Source of the DNA: DASVEE01 sp036399695
Lineage (GTDB): Bacteria; Acidobacteriota; Thermoanaerobaculia; Gp7-AA8
Length of the DNA stretch: 41,332 bases
NCBI GenBank assembly: GCA_036399695.1
Contig: DASWMP010000165.1
Location: 1 to 41,332 of the forward strand
Reading direction: 5' to 3'
The position numbers and the translations under genes are program-made. Below, in pieces: positions 15,789 to 23,909 of the stretch (the first letter of the stretch is position 1; each line of letters starts with the position of its first letter). The notes beneath the pieces were generated by a model. That model was not told where the DNA came from, did not search any database, and saw only the letters and a program-made list of their open reading frames with translations.

Positions 15789-17468
15789 ATGTGGTCCCTC
15801 ACCCTCACCTTCGCCAAGCTCCGCCCGTTCAACGCGGCCATGGTCGTCAAGACCACGATCGTGGCGTTGCTGTTTGCGGCGTTCCTCTACGGTGACTTCG
15901 TGCTGTTCGCACGGCTGTTCCGGGCCACGGCGCAGATCGAGACCGCGACGCCGTTCTTTGCCGTCGGGATTCTCCGGAACCTGCTGTCGATGGTGTTCCT
16001 CATGGCGACCATCGTTCTGTTCTCATCGTCCATGACCGTGGCCATCGGGTCGTACTTTGCCGATCTGGATCTCGACCTCTACCACGCGGCGCCGGTATCG
16101 AAGCTGCGGGTGCTGCTGGCGCGGTGGGTGAAGACGCTCGTGCAGAGCGCGACCATCGTCTTCGCGTTTCTGCTGCCGATCTTCGTCGCCTTTGCCCGGC
16201 AGTACGACAAGCCGTGGACGTTTTACCCGACGACGGTCACCAACCTCGTGCTGCTGCTCAGCATCCCGGTGTCGCTGGCGTCGCTCGTCATCATCGTGCT
16301 GATCCGCTGGTTTCCGGTGCGGCGCGTCCACCAGATCGTCGCCACCATCGCCATCCTCATCCTGACGCTGGCCGTCGTCGCCTTCCGCATGGCGCGGCCG
16401 GAGCGCTTCTTCACCGACGTCGGTACGGACGACGTGGTTCGCGTGCTACGCCAGATCGAGCTGCCGTCGATGAGCGTCTATCCGAGTACCGCGCTCGCCG
16501 AAGTCATGACGACACAGAATGCAGGACAGACACTCCTGCAGGTCCTCGGCAGTTTCCCGCCGAAGATCTGGCTCCCGGCACTCGTCTCCTTTCTCCTGTT
16601 CGCCGTCGTGGGCCGCTCGATCTACTTCGGCGCCTTCGTCCGGGCCCGCGAGAGCATGGCCCCGGTCGCTCTCGGCGCGGCCCGCGCGACGTGGCTGCTC
16701 GATCGCCTCTTCGCGCGCGCCTCGCCGCCGATGCGGGCCATGATCGGGAAGGAAGTGCGCACGCTCGGCCGCGACGTCGCGCAGTGGTCGCAGGTGTTCC
16801 TCATGGCCGCGCTGATGTTCATCTATCTCTACAACATCCGCATGCTGCCGCTCGGCGGCGACGCCCGGGCCACGATCGTCGCCTACGCGAACCTCGGCAT
16901 GGCCGGCTTCGTCATCGCCGCCATCTGTCTGCGCTTCGCCTATCCGTCGATCTCGTCGGAAGGCAAAGCGTTCTGGCTGCTGCAGACGGCGCCCGTGTCG
17001 TACCGCCAGTTCCTGCGCGTGAAGGTGCTGGTCTACGCCACGCCGCTCACGCTGCTCGCGCTGCTGCTCACCGCCGTCGCCAACGTCATGCTCGGCGCCG
17101 GGCCGGCGGTCTGGGCTTTCACGCTCTTCGGCGCGTCGCTGCTCTCCGTCACGCTCGTGAGCCTCGGCATCGGCATGGGGGCGCTCACACCGCAGTTCAA
17201 CGCCGAGAATCCGCTGCAGGTCGGGCTCTCGCTCGGCGGCTTCGCCTACATGGCCCTGGCGATGGGCTACGTCGGCACGATGATGCTGCTGATGGCGCGG
17301 CCGATCATGCGCTACTTCTTCTGGCGCGTCTTTTCCGTTCAGGACGATCGCGGCTGGATCGCCACGGCCGTCCCGCTCGTGACTGCGCTCACGCTCTCGC
17401 TCGCTCTCGCCGTGATACCTATAGTCATTGCCGAGCGGCGCCTCACGCGCCTCGGCGAATCCGGCTAG
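15789..17468 (+). CDS. ABC-2-like transporter permease, multi-pass
   Basis: 559 residues with about twelve hydrophobic segments, among them LLSMVFLMATIVLFSSS, LVLLLSIPVSLASLVIIVL and AIAILILTLAVVAF. Cytoplasmic loops carry YFADLDLDLYHAAPVSKLRVL and FWLLQTAPVSYRQFLRVK, two copies of an aPvs-type coupling motif also seen in YthQ/ABC-2 permeases, which suggests two fused half-permeases. The ATPase is not adjacent in this window, so the substrate and direction of transport are unknown. The following small gene has a strong RBS (AAGGAG) 37 nt after the stop. Confidence 0.78.
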   Translation: MWSLTLTFAKLRPFNAAMVVKTTIVALLFAAFLYGDFVLFARLFRATAQIETATPFFAVGILRNLLSMVFLMATIVLFSSSMTVAIGSYFADLDLDLYHAAPVSKLRVLLARWVKTLVQSATIVFAFLLPIFVAFARQYDKPWTFYPTTVTNLVLLLSIPVSLASLVIIVLIRWFPVRRVHQIVATIAILILTLAVVAFRMARPERFFTDVGTDDVVRVLRQIELPSMSVYPSTALAEVMTTQNAGQTLLQVLGSFPPKIWLPALVSFLLFAVVGRSIYFGAFVRARESMAPVALGAARATWLLDRLFARASPPMRAMIGKEVRTLGRDVAQWSQVFLMAALMFIYLYNIRMLPLGGDARATIVAYANLGMAGFVIAAICLRFAYPSISSEGKAFWLLQTAPVSYRQFLRVKVLVYATPLTLLALLLTAVANVMLGAGPAVWAFTLFGASLLSVTLVSLGIGMGALTPQFNAENPLQVGLSLGGFAYMALAMGYVGTMMLLMARPIMRYFFWRVFSVQDDRGWIATAVPLVTALTLSLALAVIPIVIAERRLTRLGESG

Positions 17469-17505
17469 AATCACCCAAATCGAAAATCGACCGCAAGGAG
17501 TTGCA

Positions 17506-17970
17506 ATGAGCGAGATTCCTCCGCCCACGATCCCCCCTGCAACACCTCCCCCACCGGGAGGCGGCTCTTACACCCCACCGCCGCCACCACCAACGGGCGG
17601 GGGCTACAACCCGCCACCGAGTGGCGCGAACCCGCCACCGGCGGGCGGCAGCAGCGACCGCACGCTCATGCTCGTGCTGTCGTATCTCGGCATCCTGGCG
17701 CTCATCCCGCTGCTCACGAAGAAGGAAGACCGCGAGGTCCAGTGGCACGCGAAGAACGGCCTGGCGATCTTCGTCGCCTACATCGTGCTCTACATCCTGA
17801 TGGCCGTGATCGTGCGCTTCCTGCCGTCGGGCGTCGGCTGCGGCGTCACGATGCTGAACTGCGTGCTCTGGATCGCCTACATCGTGGTGATCGTGGTGTG
17901 CATCGTGAAAGCCACCAAGAACGAGCGGTTCCGCGTGCCATTCATCAGCGATTTCGCAGACAAGATGTAA
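17506..17970 (+). CDS. Pro-rich membrane protein, DUF4870/Tic20-like
   Basis: 154 residues; the AAGGAG at 17495-17500 fixes the ATG. Residues 1-49 are Gly/Pro-rich (GGGSYTPPPPPPTGGGYNPP). The rest is the DUF4870 pattern: a membrane helix (MLVLSYLGILALIPLL), the loop KEDREVQWHAKNGLAIF, then two more helices and a basic tail. The function of this family is not known. It belongs to a cluster of five small membrane proteins (17.5-20.0 kb) and shares its leader type with the next gene and with the one ending at 18836. Confidence 0.78.
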   Translation: MSEIPPPTIPPATPPPPGGGSYTPPPPPPTGGGYNPPPSGANPPPAGGSSDRTLMLVLSYLGILALIPLLTKKEDREVQWHAKNGLAIFVAYIVLYILMAVIVRFLPSGVGCGVTMLNCVLWIAYIVVIVVCIVKATKNERFRVPFISDFADKM

Positions 17971-17981
17971 GGAGAGGATCA

Positions 17982-18338
17982 ATGTCCAACACGACTCCCG
18001 GAGGTTCGTACACCCCACCCCCGCCGCCCGCCGGCGGACCACCGACGCCCCCGCCTGCCGGCGGAGGTGCCCTGATCTACCCGACGCAGCCGCCCAAGGA
18101 CCCGATTCTCATCCTCGTCCTGAACCTGCTGCTCCTCGGGGGGGTCGGCTACATCGTCCTCGGCCAGAAGACGAAGGGCATCGTCGCCATCATCACCTGG
18201 CTCGTCCTGACGGTCGTCACCTGCGGCATCGGCAGCATCATCGCCGTCGCCACGGCCATCGACGGCTACATGCAGGCGCAGCACCTCCAGCAGGGCCACC
18301 CGGTCGGCGAGTGGACCTTCTTCAAGGATCACCGCTAG
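17982..18338 (+). CDS. Pro-rich small membrane protein, TM2-like
   Basis: 118 residues, 11 nt after the previous gene and with GGAGAGG as RBS. The leader GGSYTPPPPPAGGPPTPPP is nearly the same as that of its neighbour. Two membrane helices follow (PILILVLNLLLLGGVGYIVLG and IVAIITWLVLTVVTCGIGSI), with GYIVLGQKTKGI between them, as in TM2-type proteins, and a short charged tail. The role is unknown. Co-translated with the DUF4870 gene. Confidence 0.75.
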   Translation: MSNTTPGGSYTPPPPPAGGPPTPPPAGGGALIYPTQPPKDPILILVLNLLLLGGVGYIVLGQKTKGIVAIITWLVLTVVTCGIGSIIAVATAIDGYMQAQHLQQGHPVGEWTFFKDHR

Positions 18339-18390
18339 TCCACGCGCGACGGAGGACGGGCGTCAGCCCGTCCTCCCGCGCAGCCCACCC

Positions 18391-18447
18391 GTTGTTGGTT
18401 GTTGGTTTTTGGTTTTTGGTGGGGTTACCAACAACCAAAAACCAACA
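18391..18447. terminator. heptamer hairpin (GTTTTTG / ACCAAAA) between convergent genes
   Basis: Left arm 18391-18418 reads GTTGTTG x2, GTTTTTG x2. Right arm 18427-18447 reads ACCAACA, ACCAAAA, ACCAACA. It is followed by three near copies of GCCTCACC (18451-18473). It sits between two convergent genes, where a bidirectional terminator would be expected. Confidence 0.8.
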
Positions 18448-18480
18448 ACTGCCTCACCGCCTCACCGCCTCACGGCCGCT

Positions 18481-18864
18481 TCACCACGGCCACACGGGCG
18501 TGTTCCGCACCACCCAATACACCGAGATCACCGCCAGCAGCGTCCAGCCGAACCAGGGCTTGCGCGTGAGCTCCGGCGGCTCGCCGCGGACCAGGGTCGT
18601 GGTGCCGGCGGTGCCGAGCAGCGGCAACAGGACGAACATCAGCGGGTTGAAACGGAACGCGGTCCAGACGTGGCCGTGCAGCAGGTGATAGAGGGCGCGC
18701 GTCGTCCCGCAGCCGGGGCAATCCAGGCCGGTCATCTTCCGGAAAATACACTGCGGGAAGAAGCCGGCCTGGGTCGGGTCGTTGTGATACAGAACCCACG
18801 CACCGGCGGCCGCCACGAGGGCGGCCGCCGATACGCTAGCGATTCGCCATGCCTTCACGGACAC
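18481..18864 (-). CDS. DUF2752 membrane protein
   Basis: 127 residues. The family mark is GLDCPGCGTTRALYHLLHG followed by AFRFNPL. There are hydrophobic helices at about 7-25, 73-90 and 106-122. DUF2752 proteins are small inner-membrane proteins of unknown function, often found next to TM2/CD225-type genes, as here. Its start overlaps the end of the upstream CD225 gene by 29 nt, so it is probably co-translated. Confidence 0.82.
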   Translation of the reverse strand: MSVKAWRIASVSAAALVAAAGAWVLYHNDPTQAGFFPQCIFRKMTGLDCPGCGTTRALYHLLHGHVWTAFRFNPLMFVLLPLLGTAGTTTLVRGEPPELTRKPWFGWTLLAVISVYWVVRNTPVWPW

Positions 18865-19396
18865 CCTGCATGAACTGCTCGAAACCTGTGGTCATGAAGA
18901 GGACGACGGACACGAGCAGACCGACGACGAGGCCGATGATCAGCCAGAGCCGCGCGTTCTTCGACGAGTTCATCGCGCCGGCTACGTCGCCCGCGGCGAG
19001 CTTGCTGTTCACCTGCGCGCCGAAGATGATCGACACGATGCCGAACGGCGAGCCCCAGGGGCAGCAGCAGATCGTCAGGATGATGGAGAAGACCAGGTAG
19101 TTCGGGATCTTCTGTCCCGGCACCGGACCGCCCGGTCCGCCGTAAGCCGGACCGCCGCCGCCGTAGGCCGGGCCGCCGCCGCCGTAGGCCGGGCCGCCGA
19201 TCGTGGGCGGCGGAGGCGGGGTGTACTGCCCGCCCGCGGGCGGGGGCGTGTACTGGCCGCCGATGGGCGGCGGGGGGGGAGCGTCCGCTCCAAACTGCTG
19301 CTGGGACGCGGGCGGTACATGCGTGGGCACGGCCCCGCAATTCGGACACGGCTGGTGATTGTCGGGACGATCATTTCCGCAATTCGTGCAGTACAC
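18836..19396 (-). CDS. zinc-ribbon CD225 (dispanin-like) membrane protein
   Basis: 186 residues from GTG 19396, behind GGAGAGGAG. Order: a zinc ribbon (CTNCG...CPNCG, about 3-22), a Gly/Pro linker with GGQYTPPP x2 and GGGGPAYG x3 (24-nt DNA repeats), then the CD225 fold with two helices: PNYLVFSIILTICCCPWGSP and LWLIIGLVVGLLVSVVLF. IFITM proteins in animals share this fold; bacterial roles are unknown. The longer open frame upstream lacks a ribosome site and runs past the zinc ribbon, so the GTG is chosen. Confidence 0.8.
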   Translation of the reverse strand: MYCTNCGNDRPDNHQPCPNCGAVPTHVPPASQQQFGADAPPPPPIGGQYTPPPAGGQYTPPPPPTIGGPAYGGGGPAYGGGGPAYGGPGGPVPGQKIPNYLVFSIILTICCCPWGSPFGIVSIIFGAQVNSKLAAGDVAGAMNSSKNARLWLIIGLVVGLLVSVVLFMTTGFEQFMQGVREGMANR

Positions 19397-19409
19397 GTTG
19401 TCTCCTCTC

Positions 19410-20003
19410 CTACTCGACAGAACTGCCCTGGGGGTACTGGACGAACTTACCATCGATACAGACGATGTCGCGATCGAAGTTCGTCGTCGCTCCCCCGTTG
19501 GCGTATTCATCAACCTCGGTATGCTCGAACTGCCGGTCTTTCCCGCCGCTCAGGAGCGCGTAGCTCGCACACTCCCCTTCCGGCCAGCAGACGTACTCGA
19601 ACGGCTGCATCCAGCCATCGGAAGCCGGAACCGCCCTCAGATACGTCGGCGTGAGCAGCGCGAGTTGCGCCGGGTAGTGCTTCGTATCGAGCTTGTACGT
19701 TTCGGCCGCGGTCATGATGGAGCGCATGTCCGCCATGGTCCGCTTCTGCTTCGCCCGCTCCGTCGCCGTGATGAAGTTCGGAATGGCGATGGCCGCCACG
19801 ATCCCGGCGACCGCCAGGAGCACGAACAACCCGACCACGATCCCGATCACCCACAGCAGCGCCTTCGAGCCTGACGACGACCGCGGCACCGCCCCGACCG
19901 GCATCACCGGCCGCGGCGCCCCATTCGACGGATTCCCGCAGCTCGGACAAGCCGCGTAAGACACCTCGGACGCGAAGCTTCCGCAGTTTGCGCAATAGGG
20001 CAT
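19410..20003 (-). CDS. zinc-ribbon protein with pseudopilin-like domain
   Basis: 197 residues from MPYCANCGSFASEVSY. A zinc ribbon (CANCG...CPSCG, 4-23) is followed by a membrane helix (about 47-70) running into NFITATERAKQKRTMADMRS and TYKLDTKHYP, the N-terminal helix and loop of GspG-like pseudopilins. A small C-terminal domain has four cysteines. The prepilin peptidase site (G-F-T-L-x-E) is missing and the zinc ribbon precedes the helix, so it is not a normal pilin. It lies 13 nt upstream of the CD225 gene, in the same direction. Confidence 0.8.
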   Translation of the reverse strand: MPYCANCGSFASEVSYAACPSCGNPSNGAPRPVMPVGAVPRSSSGSKALLWVIGIVVGLFVLLAVAGIVAAIAIPNFITATERAKQKRTMADMRSIMTAAETYKLDTKHYPAQLALLTPTYLRAVPASDGWMQPFEYVCWPEGECASYALLSGGKDRQFEHTEVDEYANGGATTNFDRDIVCIDGKFVQYPQGSSVE

Positions 20004-20023
20004 GGCGTTATTGTAGCGCTCGG

Positions 20024-20204
20024 GGCCCTGGGCCCAGGGCCCAACGGCGTTGACTTTAGATGTGGGACAGACACTCTTGTCTGTCCCGTGCACCGAACGG
20101 CCGCTTGTCTGAAGGATGGACCTCGGGGGTGGGCCGGACAGACAGGAGTGTCTGTCCCACATGAGGCAAACCTCTAAGTCAACGCCATTGAGGCCCAGGG
20201 CCCG
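20024..20204. repeat. nested inverted repeat, GGGACAGACACTC family
   Basis: Three layers: GGGCCCAACGGCGTTGAC with GTCAACGCCATTGAGGCCC; TGTGGGACAGACACTCTTG (20060-20078) with its complement at 20143-20161; and, inside the left arm, GGACAGAC...GTCTGTCC. The layout is REPIN-like. Confidence 0.82.
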
Positions 20205-20362
20205 GGTGCTCGGTGGGTGTCAGGCGCGAGCCCAAGGGGGAACGATGGGACCTATGGGACAGATAGGACCTATGGAAAGCGCGGCCACGATCAGCTACAC
20301 GCCCCCGCGAACCTCGCGCCCGCCCCCCACCGCGCCCCGAGCCCTGAGCCCCGGGCCCTCGT
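20205..20362. other. intergenic gap with one 9-mer arm
   Basis: No gene. It holds AACGATGGGACCTATGGG and ATAGGACCTATGG (20242-20277), i.e. one arm of the 9-mer class without its partner, then a very GC-rich stretch (CGCGCCCGCCCCCCACCG). It is downstream of sufT, so it may act in 3' end formation. Confidence 0.6.
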
Positions 20363-20911
20363 CTACCACATCATCCCGAGCTGCAGCTTCGCAGCATCCG
20401 ACATCATGCTGCGGTCCCAGACGGGGTCGAACACCACTTCCACCTCGGCGGTACGGATGCCCGGCAGCGCTTCCACCTTCGACTTGACGTCTCCGGCGAG
20501 CACCGGGCCCATGCCGCAGCCGGGGGCTGTGAGCGTCATCTTGATGTGGACGTTCTTGCCGCCCTCTTCCGACTCCTGCAGCTCGCAGAGGTAGACCAGG
20601 CCGAGGTCGACGATGTTCACCGGGATCTCCGGGTCGTAGCAGGTCTTGAGAGCGTCCCAGATCAGCTCTTCGAGCTTCTCGGGCGACAGCTCCGACGGCT
20701 CCACGTCCGGCACATCCTGCGGAGTCTTGCCGATGGCTTCGACCTCGCGGCCGGAGATGCGGACCATCAGGCCGCGGTCGGTGATGAGCGTGTACGTACC
20801 ACCGAGCGACTGCGTGATCGTCCCCTGCGCCCCCTTCGGGACCAGGACACGCTCACCGCTGGGGATCATGATCGCTTCGGTGCTGCGGCTGAATTCGACT
20901 TCTTCGCGCAT
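20363..20911 (-). CDS. sufT: SufT-type Fe-S assembly protein (MIP18/DUF59)
   Basis: 182 residues, the length of SufT. The N-terminal 75 residues form the extra SufT domain (ERVLVPKGAQGTITQSLGGTY); the DUF59/MIP18 domain follows, with DPEIPVNIVDLGLVY and TAPGCGMGPVLAGDVKSKVE. SufT helps mature Fe-S proteins, mostly under high Fe-S demand. It is the last gene of the suf operon, 81 nt after sufU. That gap carries a heptamer hairpin, whereas the sufD, sufS and sufU junctions overlap. Confidence 0.9.
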   Translation of the reverse strand: MREEVEFSRSTEAIMIPSGERVLVPKGAQGTITQSLGGTYTLITDRGLMVRISGREVEAIGKTPQDVPDVEPSELSPEKLEELIWDALKTCYDPEIPVNIVDLGLVYLCELQESEEGGKNVHIKMTLTAPGCGMGPVLAGDVKSKVEALPGIRTAEVEVVFDPVWDRSMMSDAAKLQLGMMW

Positions 20912-20915
20912 ATTA

Positions 20916-20983
20916 TTTTTTGGTTTTCGGTTTTGAGTTTTTGGTTTGGTTTTACCGACAACCAGAAACCAACAACCAACAAC
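20916..20983. repeat. heptamer hairpin (GTTTTTG / ACCAACA) inside the suf operon
   Basis: Left arm 20916-20950: TTTTTTG, GTTTTCG, GTTTTGA, GTTTTTG, GTTTGGT. Right arm 20954-20983: ACCGACA, ACCAGAA, ACCAACA x2. It separates sufU from sufT. On the minus strand a T-poor arm comes first, so it is not a simple U-tract terminator. Confidence 0.85.
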
Positions 20984-20992
20984 AGCTTCGCA

Positions 20993-21445
20993 TCACTCCG
21001 TACTCACGCTCTCTGCATCCCCTTCCAGGGCGGTGCGGAGCGTATGCCAGGCGAGGGTGGCGCATTTCACTCGTGCGGGGAACTCGCTCACACCCGAGAA
21101 CGCGGCCAGGCGGCCGAGATCTGTCCCGCTCAGGCTGCCCGCGTCCCCGGTCACGAGTCGCTGGAACGTCTCGAAGAGGCGCGTGGCCTCCTCCTTCGTC
21201 TTTCCTTTGACCATCGTGCTCATCACCGAGGCCGAAGCCTTCGAGATCGCGCAACCGGCACCGACGAACGTCACGTCCTCGATCGTCTCCCCGTCGAGCT
21301 GCAGGAACACCGTGTAGTGATCGCCGCAGAGCGGGTTGTAGCCTTCGATGCGGCGCGACGGCTCCGTCATCTCGCGGAAGTTCCGCGGATTGCGGTTGTG
21401 ATCGAGGATGACCTGCTGGTAGAGCTCCCGGAGATCGGACGACAT
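20993..21445 (-). CDS. sufU: SufU, sulfur-transfer zinc protein
   Basis: 150 residues. Cys40, Asp42, Cys65 and Cys128 match the zinc ligands of Bacillus SufU, with GYNPLCGDHYTVFLQLDG and GAGCAISKASASVM. SufU accepts sulfur from SufS by swapping ligands at zinc and passes it to SufBCD. The 18-residue insert between the second and third Cys that separates SufU from IscU is present (LVTGDAGSLSG region). The start overlaps the sufS stop by one base (TGATG). Confidence 0.93.
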   Translation of the reverse strand: MSSDLRELYQQVILDHNRNPRNFREMTEPSRRIEGYNPLCGDHYTVFLQLDGETIEDVTFVGAGCAISKASASVMSTMVKGKTKEEATRLFETFQRLVTGDAGSLSGTDLGRLAAFSGVSEFPARVKCATLAWHTLRTALEGDAESVSTE

Positions 21446-22716
21446 CAGCGAAACACCTCGAGGACTTTATGCAGGCCGCCGACGAGCGCATCGGCCTCTT
21501 CCTTCGTGTTGTACAGCCCGAACGACGCCCGCACCGTCGCCGGCACCTTGAAACGCATCATCAGCGGCTGCGCGCAGTGATGGCCCGTGCGGATGGCGAT
21601 GCCTTCCTGATCGAGAATCGTGCCGATGTCGTGTGGATGCACCCCTTCAAGCACGAACGAGATCACCGCCGCCTTCTGCTTCGCCGTGCCGATCAGCCGC
21701 ACGCCATCCAGCTCGCGGAGCTTCGCCGTGGCGTATCGCTCCAGCTCGTGCTCGTAGGCGGCGATCTTCTCGAGGCCGACCGACGCGACATAGTCGAGCG
21801 CCGCGCCGAGGGCGATGACCCCTTCGATGTTCGGGGTGCCGGCTTCGAACTTGTACGGCAGGGCGTTGTACGTCGTCTTCTCGAACGTCACCGAGAGGAT
21901 CATGTCGCCGCCCCCCTGCCAGGGAGGCATCGCTTCGAGCAGCGCTTCCTTCCCGTACAGCACGCCGGTACCGGTGGCGCTGTACACCTTGTGCGCGGAG
22001 AACGCGTAAAAGTCGCAGTCCAGCGCCTGCACGTCGACCGGCATGTGCGGCACGCCCTGGGCGCCGTCGACGAGCACGGTCGAGCCGTTCGCGTGCGCCA
22101 GCGGGATGACCTGCGCCAGCGGATTGATCGTGCCGAGCGCGTTCGAGGCGTGACCGACGGCCACGAGCTTCACGCGCGGATTCAGCATCCGCTCGTACTC
22201 CTCGAGCAGCAGCTCCCCTTCGTCGTTCACCGGGATGATGCGGAGCGTGGCGCCCTTCTCGTGGCAGAGCATCTGCCAGGGAACGATGTTCGAGTGGTGC
22301 TCGATCGCCGAGATCAGCACCTCGTCCCCTTCCTTGATGTTGCGGCGGCCCCACGTCTGCGCCACCAGGTTGATCGACTCCGTGGTACCGCGGGTGAAGA
22401 CGATCTCCTTCTCGTCGCGGGCGTTGATGAAGCGGCGCACCTTCGTGCGCGCTCCCTCGTACTCCGCCGTCGCCACTTCGGACAGGTGGTGCACGCCGCG
22501 ATGGACGTTCGAGTTCTCCTGGCGGTAATAGCGGCCGATGCGGTCGATGACCGCCGACGGCTTCTGCGTGGTATTGGCGTTGTCGAGGTACACCAGCGGC
22601 TTCCCATGGATCCGGCTGGTCAGGATCGGGAAGTCGCGGCGGATGGCTTCGACGTCGTACGCCGTCACACCGCTCTGCTCCATGACGCTGCTACCGCCGT
22701 TCACGACGCTGCTCAT
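21445..22716 (-). CDS. sufS: SufS, type II cysteine desulfurase
   Basis: 423 residues from MSSVVNGGSS. PLP enzyme with Lys243 (AFSAHKVYSATG), His140-141 (AIEHHSN), and catalytic Cys381 in RTGHHCAQPLM. The short active-site loop before Cys381 is the SufS type. It takes sulfur from L-cysteine for SufU. The start overlaps the sufD stop (ATGA). The extra 15 or so N-terminal residues before AYDVEAIRRDFP are unusual but are kept because of the overlap; Met12 is an alternative. Confidence 0.94.
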   Translation of the reverse strand: MSSVVNGGSSVMEQSGVTAYDVEAIRRDFPILTSRIHGKPLVYLDNANTTQKPSAVIDRIGRYYRQENSNVHRGVHHLSEVATAEYEGARTKVRRFINARDEKEIVFTRGTTESINLVAQTWGRRNIKEGDEVLISAIEHHSNIVPWQMLCHEKGATLRIIPVNDEGELLLEEYERMLNPRVKLVAVGHASNALGTINPLAQVIPLAHANGSTVLVDGAQGVPHMPVDVQALDCDFYAFSAHKVYSATGTGVLYGKEALLEAMPPWQGGGDMILSVTFEKTTYNALPYKFEAGTPNIEGVIALGAALDYVASVGLEKIAAYEHELERYATAKLRELDGVRLIGTAKQKAAVISFVLEGVHPHDIGTILDQEGIAIRTGHHCAQPLMMRFKVPATVRASFGLYNTKEEADALVGGLHKVLEVFR

Positions 22717-23909
22717 CGCCGATTCTCCCTTCGCTCCGGCATCCGCGCCGGAATGGCGCGGAACAACGCGCGCCGGATCTGCTCGCGCACCGGCTCGACC
22801 TTGATGCGGTCGACGATCTCGCCGGCGAAGGCGTAGACCAGCAGGTTGCGCGCTTCCGCCTCGCCGATGCCGCGCGAGCGGAGGTAGAAGAGCGCTTCCT
22901 CGTCGAGCTGGCCGATCGTCGAGCCGTGGTTGCACTTCACGTCGTCGTTGTGGATCTCCAGCGTCGGCTTGGAGTCGACGATGGCGGTGCCGGACAGCAG
23001 CAGGTTGTGGTTCGACTGTTTCGACGCCGTCTTGCTGGCGTGCGGGCGGACGATGATGCGGCCGTCGAAGACGCCGCGCGCCTCGTCGTCCAGGATGCCC
23101 TTGTACAGCTCGAGGCTGTCGCAATGCGGGCTCACGTGATCGATGACGGTGTGGTTGTCGATGTGCTGCCTGCCGGCGCCGGCGAAGAGGCCGTCGAGCA
23201 CGACGCTCGCCCCTTCCCCCGTCAGCGCCGCGTAGACGTCGCTGCGGATCAGCGCGCCGCCCACCGAGATGCTGCGCAGCGTCACGCTGGAGGCGCGCTC
23301 CTGGCGGACGTGGACGCTGCCGACGTGCGTCGCCGCCTCACCCTCGCACGTCACCTTCGTGTGATCGACCACCGAGCCTTCGCCGGCGAAGATTTCCGTC
23401 ACCGCGTTCGTAAAGTACGAGCCGGTGCCGACGAACGTCTCCACGATGCGCACCTGCGCGTTGCGGCCGACGTCGATGACGTTGCGCGGATGGGACCAGA
23501 TGCCGTCGCCGCTGCCGACGAACAGCAGGTGGATGAAGCCGTCCGACACGAGGTTGTCCGGCACGCGGATGCGCGCGCCGTCCTGCATCTGCGCCGCGTT
23601 GAGCGCGATCATGGCGTGGCTCTCAAAGTCGGCGAGCTGCCCGACCCGCTCGGCCTCCGCCTGCTGCAGGGCCGGTCCGGTCGTGCGCACGAGGTGTCCG
23701 TTGACGAAGAGATACTCGACCGTGGCGCGTCCGGCCAGCGTCGCCGGCGTCTCGATGACGGCCGGCGCGTCATCCGTGCGCCACGCCGTTTTGGCGACGT
23801 TCGCCAGGTTCGTGTAACGCCACTCTTCGATGCGGGGCGTCGGCCAGCCGAGCTGCGTGAACCGCTCGGCCGCGCGCTCGCGAAGATCGTTGTTCGTAGC
23901 GACGGTCAT
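22713..23909 (-). CDS. sufD: SufD, scaffold subunit of SufBCD
   Basis: 398 residues. The N-terminus (GWPTPRIEEWRYTNL) and the C-terminus (CNHGSTIGQLDEEALFYLRS, RGIGEAEARNLLVYAFAGEI) are diagnostic for SufD, and the centre is a beta-helix. SufD pairs with SufB and the ATPase SufC to build [4Fe-4S] clusters. The start overlaps the sufC stop (ATGA). Confidence 0.93.
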   Translation of the reverse strand: MTVATNNDLRERAAERFTQLGWPTPRIEEWRYTNLANVAKTAWRTDDAPAVIETPATLAGRATVEYLFVNGHLVRTTGPALQQAEAERVGQLADFESHAMIALNAAQMQDGARIRVPDNLVSDGFIHLLFVGSGDGIWSHPRNVIDVGRNAQVRIVETFVGTGSYFTNAVTEIFAGEGSVVDHTKVTCEGEAATHVGSVHVRQERASSVTLRSISVGGALIRSDVYAALTGEGASVVLDGLFAGAGRQHIDNHTVIDHVSPHCDSLELYKGILDDEARGVFDGRIIVRPHASKTASKQSNHNLLLSGTAIVDSKPTLEIHNDDVKCNHGSTIGQLDEEALFYLRSRGIGEAEARNLLVYAFAGEIVDRIKVEPVREQIRRALFRAIPARMPERRENRR

